Below, piece by piece: positions 1 through 6,043 of a DNA stretch of 9,955 nt. The notes beneath the pieces were generated by a model. The model was not told the DNA's origin. It did not search any database and worked only from the letters and a program-made list of their open reading frames with translations. The stretch comes from Methanobacteriaceae archaeon (GTDB lineage: Archaea > Methanobacteriota > Methanobacteria > Methanobacteriales > Methanobacteriaceae), in contig WOYJ01000054.1 of NCBI GenBank assembly GCA_011620845.1, positions 1 through 9,955 on the forward strand. Reading direction: 5' to 3'. Position numbers and translations under genes: made by a program. The first letter of the stretch is position 1. Each line of letters opens with the position of its first letter.

Positions 1-28
1 GTTTACAAACAGATAATCCTTACTGAAT

Positions 29-45
29 TTAGAAAAATATATAGG
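29..45 (-). terminator. possible U-rich terminator after the DUF1932-type gene
   Basis: Directly after the stop codon the minus strand reads TATATATTTTTCT, with a run of five T beginning about eight bases downstream. Short U-runs without a hairpin are the usual archaeal termination signal. The evidence is only the base run, so this is tentative. Confidence 0.3.
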
Positions 46-897
46 TTAATTTTTACTTTTAAATGATTCAAAAAGCTCTTTATAATTTGGTCTTTCATCC
101 AGTTCAATTTTATTAGAAATATATTTAAAGAATTCACCGGTTGCTTTAATCATGGAAAGACATTCATCTTCATCCGTTAACTCTAATTTGCTGTAATCTT
201 CGATGAATTTTAGAACTTCTTCCATTTCCTGTGATTTTCTCTGGGCATGATAGGCGCTGTTTTTAATCCGGGAAAGGGTGGATTCTCTAAAACCGGGGCA
301 TTCTGTGGCCTCTAAACATCTTAAAAATTCATCATCCAGTCCCATCTCATTGGCCAGGTAGAGTGTTTCAAGTAACAGTGCAGAGACGCCTTTAGTATAG
401 GAGCTTCTAAGCATCTTCAAGGTTTTGGCCTTACCTACTTCTGGGGCTATAACTTTTATATTAAGACCGTACTGGTTCAGTCTGGAAAATTGTTCCGCGT
501 GGCTTCCTGATACCAAAATCAACACCTTGATTCCTCCCTTCTTTATACCCCCTATTATAGCTGCATCTGCAGTTTTTCCATTCTCAATGCAGTCCAGTGC
601 CTCTTTAGCTGTCTGGGGTGAGATGTTATTTACATCGACATAGATTCCCCTTGTATATTTACCCACATCTTTAGCTATTTTTACAGCTTCAGCAGGGGTA
701 ACAGCTGATATCAAGATATCAGAAATCTTTGCCAGGCTTTTGTTGTCTTTACAAACTTTTACACCGTAATTTTTTGCCCTGGCCCGTGTCTTATCACTTC
801 TACCTTCAAGGGAGGTGTAAACTTCCACCCCTGCATCTTTAAGCCATCCGGAAAGGGTCGATGCCACTTCTCCAAAACCTAAAAACCCTACTTTCAT
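46..897 (-). CDS. NAD(P)-binding 6-phosphogluconate dehydrogenase-like protein with DUF1932-type C-terminal domain
   Basis: A 283-residue protein of the beta-hydroxyacid dehydrogenase superfamily, probably a cytoplasmic NAD(P)-dependent oxidoreductase of unknown substrate. The N-terminus is a Rossmann fold with GFLGFGEVAS (residues 4-13) as dinucleotide-binding loop. SAVTP at 64-68 and DVNNISP at 88-94 follow in the positions usual for this superfamily, and DAAIIGG at 111-117 resembles the substrate-binding DxxxxGG motif. G155 followed by K161 resembles the G-x-x-x-x-x-K catalytic-lysine motif, but the usual Asn pair after the lysine is replaced by Arg-Ser. The C-terminal helical part (about 160-283) fits DUF1932. 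The start is ATG at 897 preceded by GGTGG/GGTGA 3-8 bases upstream. It is the last gene of the minus-strand run, 25 bases after the DUF89 gene. The family is clear; the reaction is not known. Confidence 0.85.
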   Translation of the reverse strand: MKVGFLGFGEVASTLSGWLKDAGVEVYTSLEGRSDKTRARAKNYGVKVCKDNKSLAKISDILISAVTPAEAVKIAKDVGKYTRGIYVDVNNISPQTAKEALDCIENGKTADAAIIGGIKKGGIKVLILVSGSHAEQFSRLNQYGLNIKVIAPEVGKAKTLKMLRSSYTKGVSALLLETLYLANEMGLDDEFLRCLEATECPGFRESTLSRIKNSAYHAQRKSQEMEEVLKFIEDYSKLELTDEDECLSMIKATGEFFKYISNKIELDERPNYKELFESFKSKN

Positions 898-922
898 ATT
901 TCACCCACCATTTTGTTTTAGA

Positions 923-1786
923 TTAAAGTTTTAACACAACATTATCCCCAACTTTCACGCCAATATTCAGGGCTATTGGCAGGCATTTAGCATTTAAAAG
1001 GCAGAATATTGGCTTATCACTGGGTACAATTTCGTCCAGCCCTTCATAGTTACCCAGTCCCTTGGCAATTACCAGGTCCGCTTCCTGGAATCTCTCCACA
1101 AATTCTGGTGAAAAGTCCTCGTAAATAACTCCTATGGAGTCTGTACCTATGGTTGTTAACTCAGCAACTTCATCTAAACCTATCTCCAGGGCGTCAGGGA
1201 TGCAGGCGTCGTTGAGTATGGGTTTTTCTTTCACCGCTATCATAACTTCCACCTGATAGTCTTCCCTGAGTTTCTCGATTAGTAACTTGTCAAAGACTAT
1301 TTCCCCAATGTTATCCACCAAGTACAGGACCTTCTCTGCCTTCTGTAACTCTTCTTCCAGTAGATCTGAGTGATCCACTGCCAGGTCCTTCTGCATGGTC
1401 TCGGTGATCAGGGCTTCTATATCCCTATCGAGTCCCAATGCACCGAAATCTATTATATTACCAGTGATAGCTGCCTTAAGATAATTTTTAAGGGAGTTAT
1501 CTTCTTCCAGGAGCTTTTCAATTGCTGGTAAGAATTGCTGGGCTATCTGGTTACACTTTTCCTTCTGGATCAGGTAGGGATCTTCATTTCCAGTCCTCTC
1601 CTTTATGGTCCGGTGAACTCTGGTCCCTATCTTATTGGAAACTGCTCCTTTACGGAAATTTTCCCCTACAATACTGGTTAACTCTTCCATTATCTCCAGT
1701 TTCAGTTCATCATCTGTTGTCGCCATATCCAGGGCCTCCCGGGCCTGCCGGAGGAAACACGGTGCGCATTCGTAGTAAACTTTCAT
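923..1786 (-). CDS. DUF89 / ARMT1-like metal-dependent phosphatase
   Basis: A 287-residue soluble protein of the DUF89 family, whose studied members are metal-dependent phosphatases proposed to clear damaged or unwanted sugar phosphates. Conserved landmarks are visible: C7 and C10 in YECAPCFLRQA near the N-terminus, typical of the archaeal/bacterial branch; TGN at 108-110; D158-N159 in DNIGEIVFD, matching the Asp-Asn metal ligands of characterised members; N192-D193 supplying the further Asp; AKGLGNYEGL at 241-250; and K267 in LLNAKC. All expected active-site residues are present, so the enzyme is probably active, though its substrate cannot be read from sequence. The ATG at 1786 has only a weak AAAGG element upstream, and the 70-base gap before it is AT-rich with a TTTAAAT-type element, so it may have its own promoter besides read-through from the protease gene. 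Confidence 0.88.
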   Translation of the reverse strand: MKVYYECAPCFLRQAREALDMATTDDELKLEIMEELTSIVGENFRKGAVSNKIGTRVHRTIKERTGNEDPYLIQKEKCNQIAQQFLPAIEKLLEEDNSLKNYLKAAITGNIIDFGALGLDRDIEALITETMQKDLAVDHSDLLEEELQKAEKVLYLVDNIGEIVFDKLLIEKLREDYQVEVMIAVKEKPILNDACIPDALEIGLDEVAELTTIGTDSIGVIYEDFSPEFVERFQEADLVIAKGLGNYEGLDEIVPSDKPIFCLLNAKCLPIALNIGVKVGDNVVLKL

Positions 1787-1856
1787 TAAAACGTGCCTTT
1801 ATTTACTTTTTAAACATTCTTTTAAGATTTAAATTTTAAATTGACTCTACCATATA

Positions 1857-2870
1857 TTATATATACGAAGGGGCCGGCGCCAGGCATAACAGTAACACCA
1901 CCACCAGTGCCACAGATAATATTTTGCGGTTTCTGCTTAATTTTCCCACGTTGTCCATGGCTCCGGGGTGTTCCCGGGATAGGAACAATATGATGGCCAT
2001 CAGGACGGCCATGGGTATCCATCCTAAAATCACTGTTATAATTATACCTGCAACGGAGACGATTTTATGGAATTTCCGTTTGAAAATCGAACGGGAGATG
2101 TGTCCACCGTCTAAGAAGGAGACTGGCATCAGGTTGAGCATGGTTACCACTATACCCACCCAGCCGGCGAATGCCACTGGATGGATGCTGAGCATATATC
2201 CTTCAGGGACCACCGGAGCTACAATGTAGGCTATGATGCTCATTAACAAGGGCGGGTTGAATATGACCGACCCGGCCTGTAATGGTTCCACTGTGGATAA
2301 GTATATTCCAATAAATAATACAGGGATGGTGATGATAAGCCCTGCCAGGGGACCGCTGGCCCCCAGGTCAAAGAGGGCGTTTTTATTGGGTATGGGTGAT
2401 TTAACATTTATCACCGCTCCAAAGGTCCCGATGAGTGTGGGTGCCGGTATGAAGTAGGGTAGGGTGGCTTCTACATCATATTTCCTGGCGGCGAAGTAAT
2501 GTGCGAGCTCATGGGTACCGAGTATGGCCATGATGGCGACTGAGAAGGCTATTCCGTCTATGATGCTGCCACTGCCAAAAAAATAACCAGCGAAAATGGT
2601 GGTTGCTATGGTGACGATGAAGAGTATGATCTGGATATGGTACCTTGATTTCCCCCTGGGAAGTGATTCACCTAATCGGAGATAGTAATTTCCTTCAATT
2701 TCATCCAACCATGGTGTGTATCCTATCTCTTCCAGTTCCCTGGTTAACTGGGCGAATCTGTCTGTATCATAATCTCCCAGCATAAAATAAGGATTTTCAG
2801 GGTCTGTTGAGTAGTTTCTTATGGTGAAATACCGGGATATGTGTTCTTCTAAGATTTCTGTGTTTTCCAT
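1857..2870 (-). CDS. Site-2-type M50 family intramembrane zinc metalloprotease
   Basis: A 337-residue multi-spanning membrane protein of the M50 (site-2 protease) family, which cleaves substrates inside the membrane, often to release regulators. The zinc site is complete: HELAH at residues 120-124 (H120, E121, H124) inside a hydrophobic segment, and the second motif NLMPVSFLDGGH at 246-257 with D254 as third ligand. About 75 hydrophilic N-terminal residues precede the first membrane span. Hydrophobic stretches lie near 79-97, 105-125, 170-192, 205-221, 230-250, 268-297 and 315-332. I see no PDZ or CBS domain. The fold resembles archaeal and EGY-like S2P homologues without PDZ. The start is ATG at 2870 with weak upstream pairing (GTAGGGCG). 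It lies 56 bases downstream of the sulfur-carrier gene; the substrate is unknown. Confidence 0.92.
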   Translation of the reverse strand: MENTEILEEHISRYFTIRNYSTDPENPYFMLGDYDTDRFAQLTRELEEIGYTPWLDEIEGNYYLRLGESLPRGKSRYHIQIILFIVTIATTIFAGYFFGSGSIIDGIAFSVAIMAILGTHELAHYFAARKYDVEATLPYFIPAPTLIGTFGAVINVKSPIPNKNALFDLGASGPLAGLIITIPVLFIGIYLSTVEPLQAGSVIFNPPLLMSIIAYIVAPVVPEGYMLSIHPVAFAGWVGIVVTMLNLMPVSFLDGGHISRSIFKRKFHKIVSVAGIIITVILGWIPMAVLMAIILFLSREHPGAMDNVGKLSRNRKILSVALVVVLLLCLAPAPSYI

Positions 2871-2926
2871 TTACGCCCTACCCTATGTTTTCATCTATGG
2901 TTATTCCAGCACTGTATCCTAGGCTT

Positions 2927-3127
2927 TCAACCACCGAATATAACCTTTATAATCTCCAGGGTGTCTCCTTCCTGGATCAACTCTTCCTCGATGACTATAG
3001 CTTCATTTTTCTTAACCACCACTGTTTCTGATGGTATCCCTAACTTCTTCAGGAGCTCTTTTATGGTGTAATCCTCAGGAACATCTTCTGTTAAGTTCTC
3101 TTCTCCAAATATTACCTTGACCTGCAT
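2927..3127 (-). CDS. MoaD/ThiS/SAMP-like ubiquitin-fold sulfur carrier protein
   Basis: A 66-residue beta-grasp protein ending in IKVIFGG. The terminal Gly-Gly is the hallmark of sulfur carriers and archaeal ubiquitin-like modifiers (MoaD, ThiS, TtuB, SAMP): an E1-like enzyme adenylates it and it then carries a thiocarboxylate or is conjugated to lysines. The pattern of a beta hairpin (2-17), a helix (TIKELLKKLG, 21-30), then strands VVVKKNEAIVI and DTLEIIKVIFGG fits the ThiS/MoaD fold. The start is ATG at 3127 with a good GAGG site 7 bases upstream. The gene lies 62 bases downstream of the TtuA/Ncs6-type enzyme, so the best guess is that it supplies sulfur for tRNA 2-thiolation. A role in molybdopterin or thiazole synthesis or in protein conjugation cannot be excluded. 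No E1-like gene is in the window. Confidence 0.88.
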   Translation of the reverse strand: MQVKVIFGEENLTEDVPEDYTIKELLKKLGIPSETVVVKKNEAIVIEEELIQEGDTLEIIKVIFGG

Positions 3128-3189
3128 ATTTATGTCCTCAAATTTACCGAATTAATCCCCTATTAGTAAAATATTCATTTATTATAATT

Positions 3190-4146
3190 TTATTCCCATC
3201 CCTCTAAGAAGCTGCACGCTTTACACAGTTCTCCTGCCGCGGGCTCTCCGCATCTCCTGCATTCACCAGTATTACCCTTGGGTGTTAATTCCTTCTTGAG
3301 TATGGGTTTTATCTTATCAAATCCCCGTAGAGTGGAATACATGATGGTGGGATGATCTCGAGACAGTTCCTTTATAAACCCGCCTATTTCTCTCCGGAAT
3401 GACTCGCCTGCATAGGGACAGCCAGCAAGGTGCACATTTAAGTCGGCTGCTATGGCATAAAGCCCTATCTCCTTTTCAGGTATCTCCCTTAATGGTTTGA
3501 TCTTCACAGTGAACCTTTCATCCCTGGATTCTGATTTCGGTCCGATGCGGATGAGGTTGTTGATGTTCCCCTCCAAATAATTCATGAGTATGGACTGGGT
3601 CTCATCGTCCAGGTTATGGCCGGTTGCTATCTTGGTGGCCCCTTCTTCCTGAGCCACCCGGTTTAAGATCCACCGGCGAAATACTCCGCAGTAGGTGCAG
3701 GCGTGCCTTGGCTCAGTATCACCCTGGCGTCTTGTATCACCATGGCCTGTACCATCCTGACCCATCATTTCATCCAACGTCCGGCCGAAGTACTCCTTGA
3801 AACTCATCACTCTATGCTCTATCCCTAATGATTTGGCGTTGGTTGCTGCGATTTCTATTCCTTCCTCACGGTAACCCTTTATTCCTTCATCTATAGTTAC
3901 CGCGACCATATCGATTATGTTCTTCTCCCGGAGGGAGTTCAGGATATGTAAAGCCACGACACTGTCCTTTCCACCGGATAGGGCCACTAAAACCTTGTCG
4001 CCTTTTTCTAGAAGCTTGTACTTGCGTGTGTCTTTTAGAACCTTTTCATTGATGGATTCTATGAAGCATTCCTGGCACAGACTCTGGCCGGAATGTTTTT
4101 TTCGGATTATGATCTGCTGGTTACCGCATTTACTGCATGAATTCAT
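3190..4146 (-). CDS. TtuA/Ncs6-type tRNA 2-thiolation enzyme (TIGR00269-like, adenine nucleotide alpha hydrolase)
   Basis: A 318-residue enzyme expected to activate a tRNA uridine with ATP and replace its oxygen by sulfur. Domains in order: an N-terminal zinc finger (C4, C7, C24, C27); the PP-loop ATP-binding motif SGGKDS (57-62); GHNLDDE at 176-182; and a C-terminal zinc finger (C296, C299, C308, C311). The three cysteines that bind the catalytic [4Fe-4S] cluster in characterised TtuA proteins correspond to C150 and C153 (CTYCG) and C243 (GCPYAG). An unusual hydrophilic insert with an internal duplication (HGDTRR-QGDTEP, 135-146) sits just before C150. The start is ATG at 4146 with GGAG 7-8 bases upstream. 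The next gene downstream is a Gly-Gly sulfur carrier, the expected partner. Whether it modifies U34 or U54 cannot be decided here. Confidence 0.9.
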   Translation of the reverse strand: MNSCSKCGNQQIIIRKKHSGQSLCQECFIESINEKVLKDTRKYKLLEKGDKVLVALSGGKDSVVALHILNSLREKNIIDMVAVTIDEGIKGYREEGIEIAATNAKSLGIEHRVMSFKEYFGRTLDEMMGQDGTGHGDTRRQGDTEPRHACTYCGVFRRWILNRVAQEEGATKIATGHNLDDETQSILMNYLEGNINNLIRIGPKSESRDERFTVKIKPLREIPEKEIGLYAIAADLNVHLAGCPYAGESFRREIGGFIKELSRDHPTIMYSTLRGFDKIKPILKKELTPKGNTGECRRCGEPAAGELCKACSFLEGWE

Positions 4147-4288
4147 TTTATTCTCCGATATAGTGTATTTAGGATAGCTAACCGGTTAAAAATTTGATTC
4201 AATATGAAATTAATATTAATAAAAGTAAGGATGTTTTTGTAGGTTTTTACATCTATATATTATTATATAGGTAATTTTAATTTTCACT
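4147..4288 (-). promoter_or_regulatory. AT-rich intergenic region, probable promoter of the thiolation/sulfur-carrier genes
   Basis: These 142 bases separate two minus-strand genes and are rich in A and T. On the minus strand there are two TATA-like candidates: TATATAATAATATATAG inside a perfect 7-bp-arm palindrome (4253-4270), about 110 bases before the start codon, and TTTATTAAT near 4213-4224, about 70 bases before it. Archaeal transcription starts about 25 bases after the TATA box, so leaders of roughly 90 or 50 bases would result. No riboswitch-like structure is evident. There is no clear U-run directly after the upstream gene, so read-through is possible. Confidence 0.4.
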
Positions 4289-5842
4289 TCAAAACAAAGG
4301 AAAGTCCTGGGTATAATTTTTACCTAGTTTGGCTGCTATCTCGGCCTTCTGGAGTTCTGCTCCCAGGTAGGTGGCGTGTTCTATTCTGCTGATTAATCCC
4401 TCTTTTATGATCATGTCATATAGGGCTTTTGCTGTTTTTCCCTGGACAGATACAGTTGGCTTCATTTTCTGGTAGTGGACTGCGTTTATCATGCCGTCTT
4501 TTACTATTATCTTGAAGCTGCCGAGGGGATCCTGGTTGAATGTGTAGTCTTCCTCCCCACCGATTATGGGTACATCAATGTCTTCCTCCACCATTTCGCC
4601 CTTCCGCTTGTCCTTCAGCACCAGTAAGTTGATCCCCAGATCCTTGGGGATGGAACCTCTGCTTTTGGCGAGGAACATCATCTTCGAGGAGACGTTGAGT
4701 TCACGCACACTTCCCAATGTCTTCCCGCTTTCTTCAACAGTGAACAGTACGCTTGCTCCTAATTCCATGGCTATTCCAGATAGCAGTGCGTTTGCTCCTA
4801 CTGAATCTGTGTCCAGGAGTTCTGTGACGTTGCCCACTCCCATGAAGAGGGGTATCCTGTTCCTCTTTTTGAAGTCGTGGCAGGCGATCACGGAATCCAC
4901 TATGCTCTTACTGTTTATGGGGTCCAGTATTAAGTCGGCTATGACGTCAATGCCCTTACATTTCATCATCAGGTTTTCCAGGGAGTTTATTCTCTCTTCT
5001 ACAGTGTCTGGTGTCCAGTTTCTGCTGAAATCCGTGGGTAGTATCACCGCGGGTATTTTATGATCCTGTATTAAAGGTAAAACTTCGTATAAGTTACCAT
5101 GGTCCAAGCTTAAAACCAGGTTAACCCCGGATTCAATGGCCACTTTTAGCTCTTTAGAATTAAGGCTGTCTATGCTCACCGGTACATCGCCCAGATTGTC
5201 CTTCAACAACTTAACCATCCCTGGGACCTTGTCTTCCAGGGATTCTCCGGCTATCATCCCGATGTCGATCATGTGCGCCCCGTTTTCCAGGTAGTATTGG
5301 GCTCGTTTGAGGAGCTCTTCCGGGGTGAGTAATGGGGCGTTGGCTATCTCGGCAAGCACCCTCATGGGGAAGTCTTCCCCCACGGGCAGGTTTCCCACCA
5401 GGATATTTTCCGGCTTTTTTAAGAGCTTCTTAACATTAACCCCATCATTTTCGAAATCTTCTATGAATTTCAGGGCTTTTTTTCTAAGTTCATCCTCGAT
5501 GAGTTTGTCAGCGGGGATTTTTGGACTTAATCTCAGTTTTTCAATCATCTCCAGGACCACCGGGAGATCTGCTGCGTCTTTAGGACCTTTGTATGTGGGA
5601 ATACCTGTTTTCTCCTCCACAGGACTTACGTCTTTTCTGATGAGTCCTGGGGTGATTATCATCTCAAAGGAGGTTAGATATTCCAGTTCGAGCTTCTCCA
5701 GTTCCTGGATGATTCTTCTGGGCGTTAGAAAAGCAGCTATGGGTGTGTTTATGGTCAATGTATCAACCTGGTGTTCAGATTCGGATGTTACTCTCTCCAC
5801 TATTCCGCTTGCCAGTTTTCCAGTGAGAATTAAGATTTTCAT
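4289..5842 (-). CDS. Dihydropteroate synthase-like protein with N-terminal DUF6513-type region (TIGR00284-like)
   Basis: A protein of 517 residues from the chosen start. Residues 1 to about 100 match the DUF6513-type region seen in this family (start MKILILTGKLASGIVERV). From about 175 to 390 there is a TIM-barrel pterin-binding domain of the dihydropteroate synthase type: MIDIG (191-195), SIDS (223-226), LDHG (246-249) and LILDP (304-308). The C-terminal 120 or so residues are family-specific. Bona fide folate synthesis is unlikely in a methanogen, and homologues occur in organisms that make tetrahydromethanopterin, so a role in methanopterin metabolism is plausible but unproven. I chose ATG at 5842 over the in-frame GTG at 5875 because GAGGT lies 6 bases upstream and the family begins at MKILILTG. 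The upstream region carries a tandem copy of this start. The gene is divergent from the por operon. Confidence 0.87.
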   Translation of the reverse strand: MKILILTGKLASGIVERVTSESEHQVDTLTINTPIAAFLTPRRIIQELEKLELEYLTSFEMIITPGLIRKDVSPVEEKTGIPTYKGPKDAADLPVVLEMIEKLRLSPKIPADKLIEDELRKKALKFIEDFENDGVNVKKLLKKPENILVGNLPVGEDFPMRVLAEIANAPLLTPEELLKRAQYYLENGAHMIDIGMIAGESLEDKVPGMVKLLKDNLGDVPVSIDSLNSKELKVAIESGVNLVLSLDHGNLYEVLPLIQDHKIPAVILPTDFSRNWTPDTVEERINSLENLMMKCKGIDVIADLILDPINSKSIVDSVIACHDFKKRNRIPLFMGVGNVTELLDTDSVGANALLSGIAMELGASVLFTVEESGKTLGSVRELNVSSKMMFLAKSRGSIPKDLGINLLVLKDKRKGEMVEEDIDVPIIGGEEDYTFNQDPLGSFKIIVKDGMINAVHYQKMKPTVSVQGKTAKALYDMIIKEGLISRIEHATYLGAELQKAEIAAKLGKNYTQDFPLF

Positions 5843-5848
5843 CTTTTT

Positions 5849-5853
5849 ACCTC
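5849..5853 (-). promoter_or_regulatory. ribosome binding site deciding the start of the dihydropteroate synthase-like gene
   Basis: The minus strand reads AGAGGTAAAAAGATG, placing GAGGT six bases before the ATG at 5842. The more distal GTG (5875) and ATG (5872) have no comparable element at proper spacing. The extra 11 residues they would add (MVNVKIRGKK-like) do not belong to the conserved family start. Confidence 0.7.
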
Positions 5854-5871
5854 TAATCTTTACATTGACCA

Positions 5872-5895
5872 TCACGTATAAATTAAGATTTTCAT
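5872..5895 (-). CDS. 7-codon upstream mini-ORF created by duplication of the gene start
   Basis: The upstream copy of the duplicated segment carries its own AAGGT site and ATG (5895) and encodes MKILIYT followed by TGA (5874-5872). The main protein starts MKILILTG, so this is a truncated replica of its first codons. The TGA overlaps an in-frame ATG (5872) of the main reading frame in the coupled arrangement TGATG. If transcription starts at the TATATATA element near 5929-5938, the mini-ORF lies in the leader and could be translated and affect expression. Translation is inference; it may be a non-functional relic. Confidence 0.35.
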   Translation of the reverse strand: MKILIYT

Positions 5896-6043
5896 CTTTT
5901 TACCTTAAACTTCACATTGACCATCACGTATATATATTACAATTTATAATGATTAAATATGATTACTATTTATAATGATTAACTATGAGGAATGAGTTGA
6001 TCGTACTATATATTATCAGTATAGAAATGGAGGAATAAAAAAA
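5896..6043. promoter_or_regulatory. divergent promoter region between the dihydropteroate synthase-like gene and porC
   Basis: For the por operon, TTTATAAT elements occur in both 26-bp units. The proximal one (about 5969-5977) would give a start near 5998-6002 and a leader of about 45 bases containing the GGAGG at 6029-6033, ten bases before the porC ATG. For the minus-strand gene, TATATATA at about 5929-5938 would give a start near 5908, just upstream of the mini-ORF. A junction-formed TTTATA (about 5878-5883) could serve as a second, closer promoter. Starts are inferred from the usual 25-base TATA spacing in archaea. The repeated units could equally be regulator sites. Confidence 0.5.
5936..5987. 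repeat. 26-bp tandem duplication in the divergent promoter region
   Basis: Two abutting 26-bp units, 5936-5961 and 5962-5987, match at 24 of 26 positions (A/T at the sixth base, A/C at the twenty-second). Each holds the core ATTTATAATGATTAA, which contains a TATA-like element for the plus strand. The pair begins only three bases after the 52/53-bp duplication ends. Confidence 0.92.

Larger units (their letters stand above)
5828..5932. repeat. 52/53-bp tandem duplication spanning start codon, ribosome binding site and TATA-like element
   Basis: Copy 1 is 5828-5880 (53 bp) and copy 2 is 5881-5932 (52 bp), directly abutting. The first 24 and last 19 bases are identical. The middle differs by one indel and two substitutions, giving 50 matches in 53 columns. 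On the minus strand each copy contains an ACGTGATGG block, a Shine-Dalgarno-like element and an ATG. Copy 1 contains the true start of the dihydropteroate synthase-like gene; copy 2 lies upstream. Confidence 0.93.

Noticed and set aside
1924..2457. Two plus-strand open frames opposite the M50 protease
   Set aside because: They are mirror frames of a gene with intact zinc-site motifs; they show no independent motifs and no start signals.
3128..3189. Possible riboswitch or small RNA between the thiolation enzyme and the sulfur carrier
   Set aside because: Only 62 AT-rich bases with no stable stem or known motif; it looks like a simple gap with a GAGG ribosome binding site.
4253..4270. Palindrome CTATATATTATTATATAG as a hairpin terminator
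   Set aside because: It is all A/T except the ends, has a 4-base loop and weak stability, and lacks a following U-run on the minus strand; it is more likely part of an AT-rich promoter.
5843..5875. In-frame upstream starts (GTG 5875, ATG 5872) that would lengthen the dihydropteroate synthase-like protein by 10-11 residues
   Set aside because: GAGGT is ideally placed for ATG 5842, the extra residues come from the duplicated leader DNA, and the family start motif MKILILTG begins at 5842.
5307..5975. Long plus-strand open frame opposite the dihydropteroate synthase-like gene
   Set aside because: It is serine-rich antisense translation of a well conserved gene, runs through the repeat region, and has no recognisable domain or ribosome binding site.
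6005..6015. TACTATATATT as TATA box of the por operon
   Set aside because: With about 25 bases to the transcription start it would place the start at or after the GGAGG site, leaving no usable ribosome binding site; upstream TTTATAAT elements fit better.
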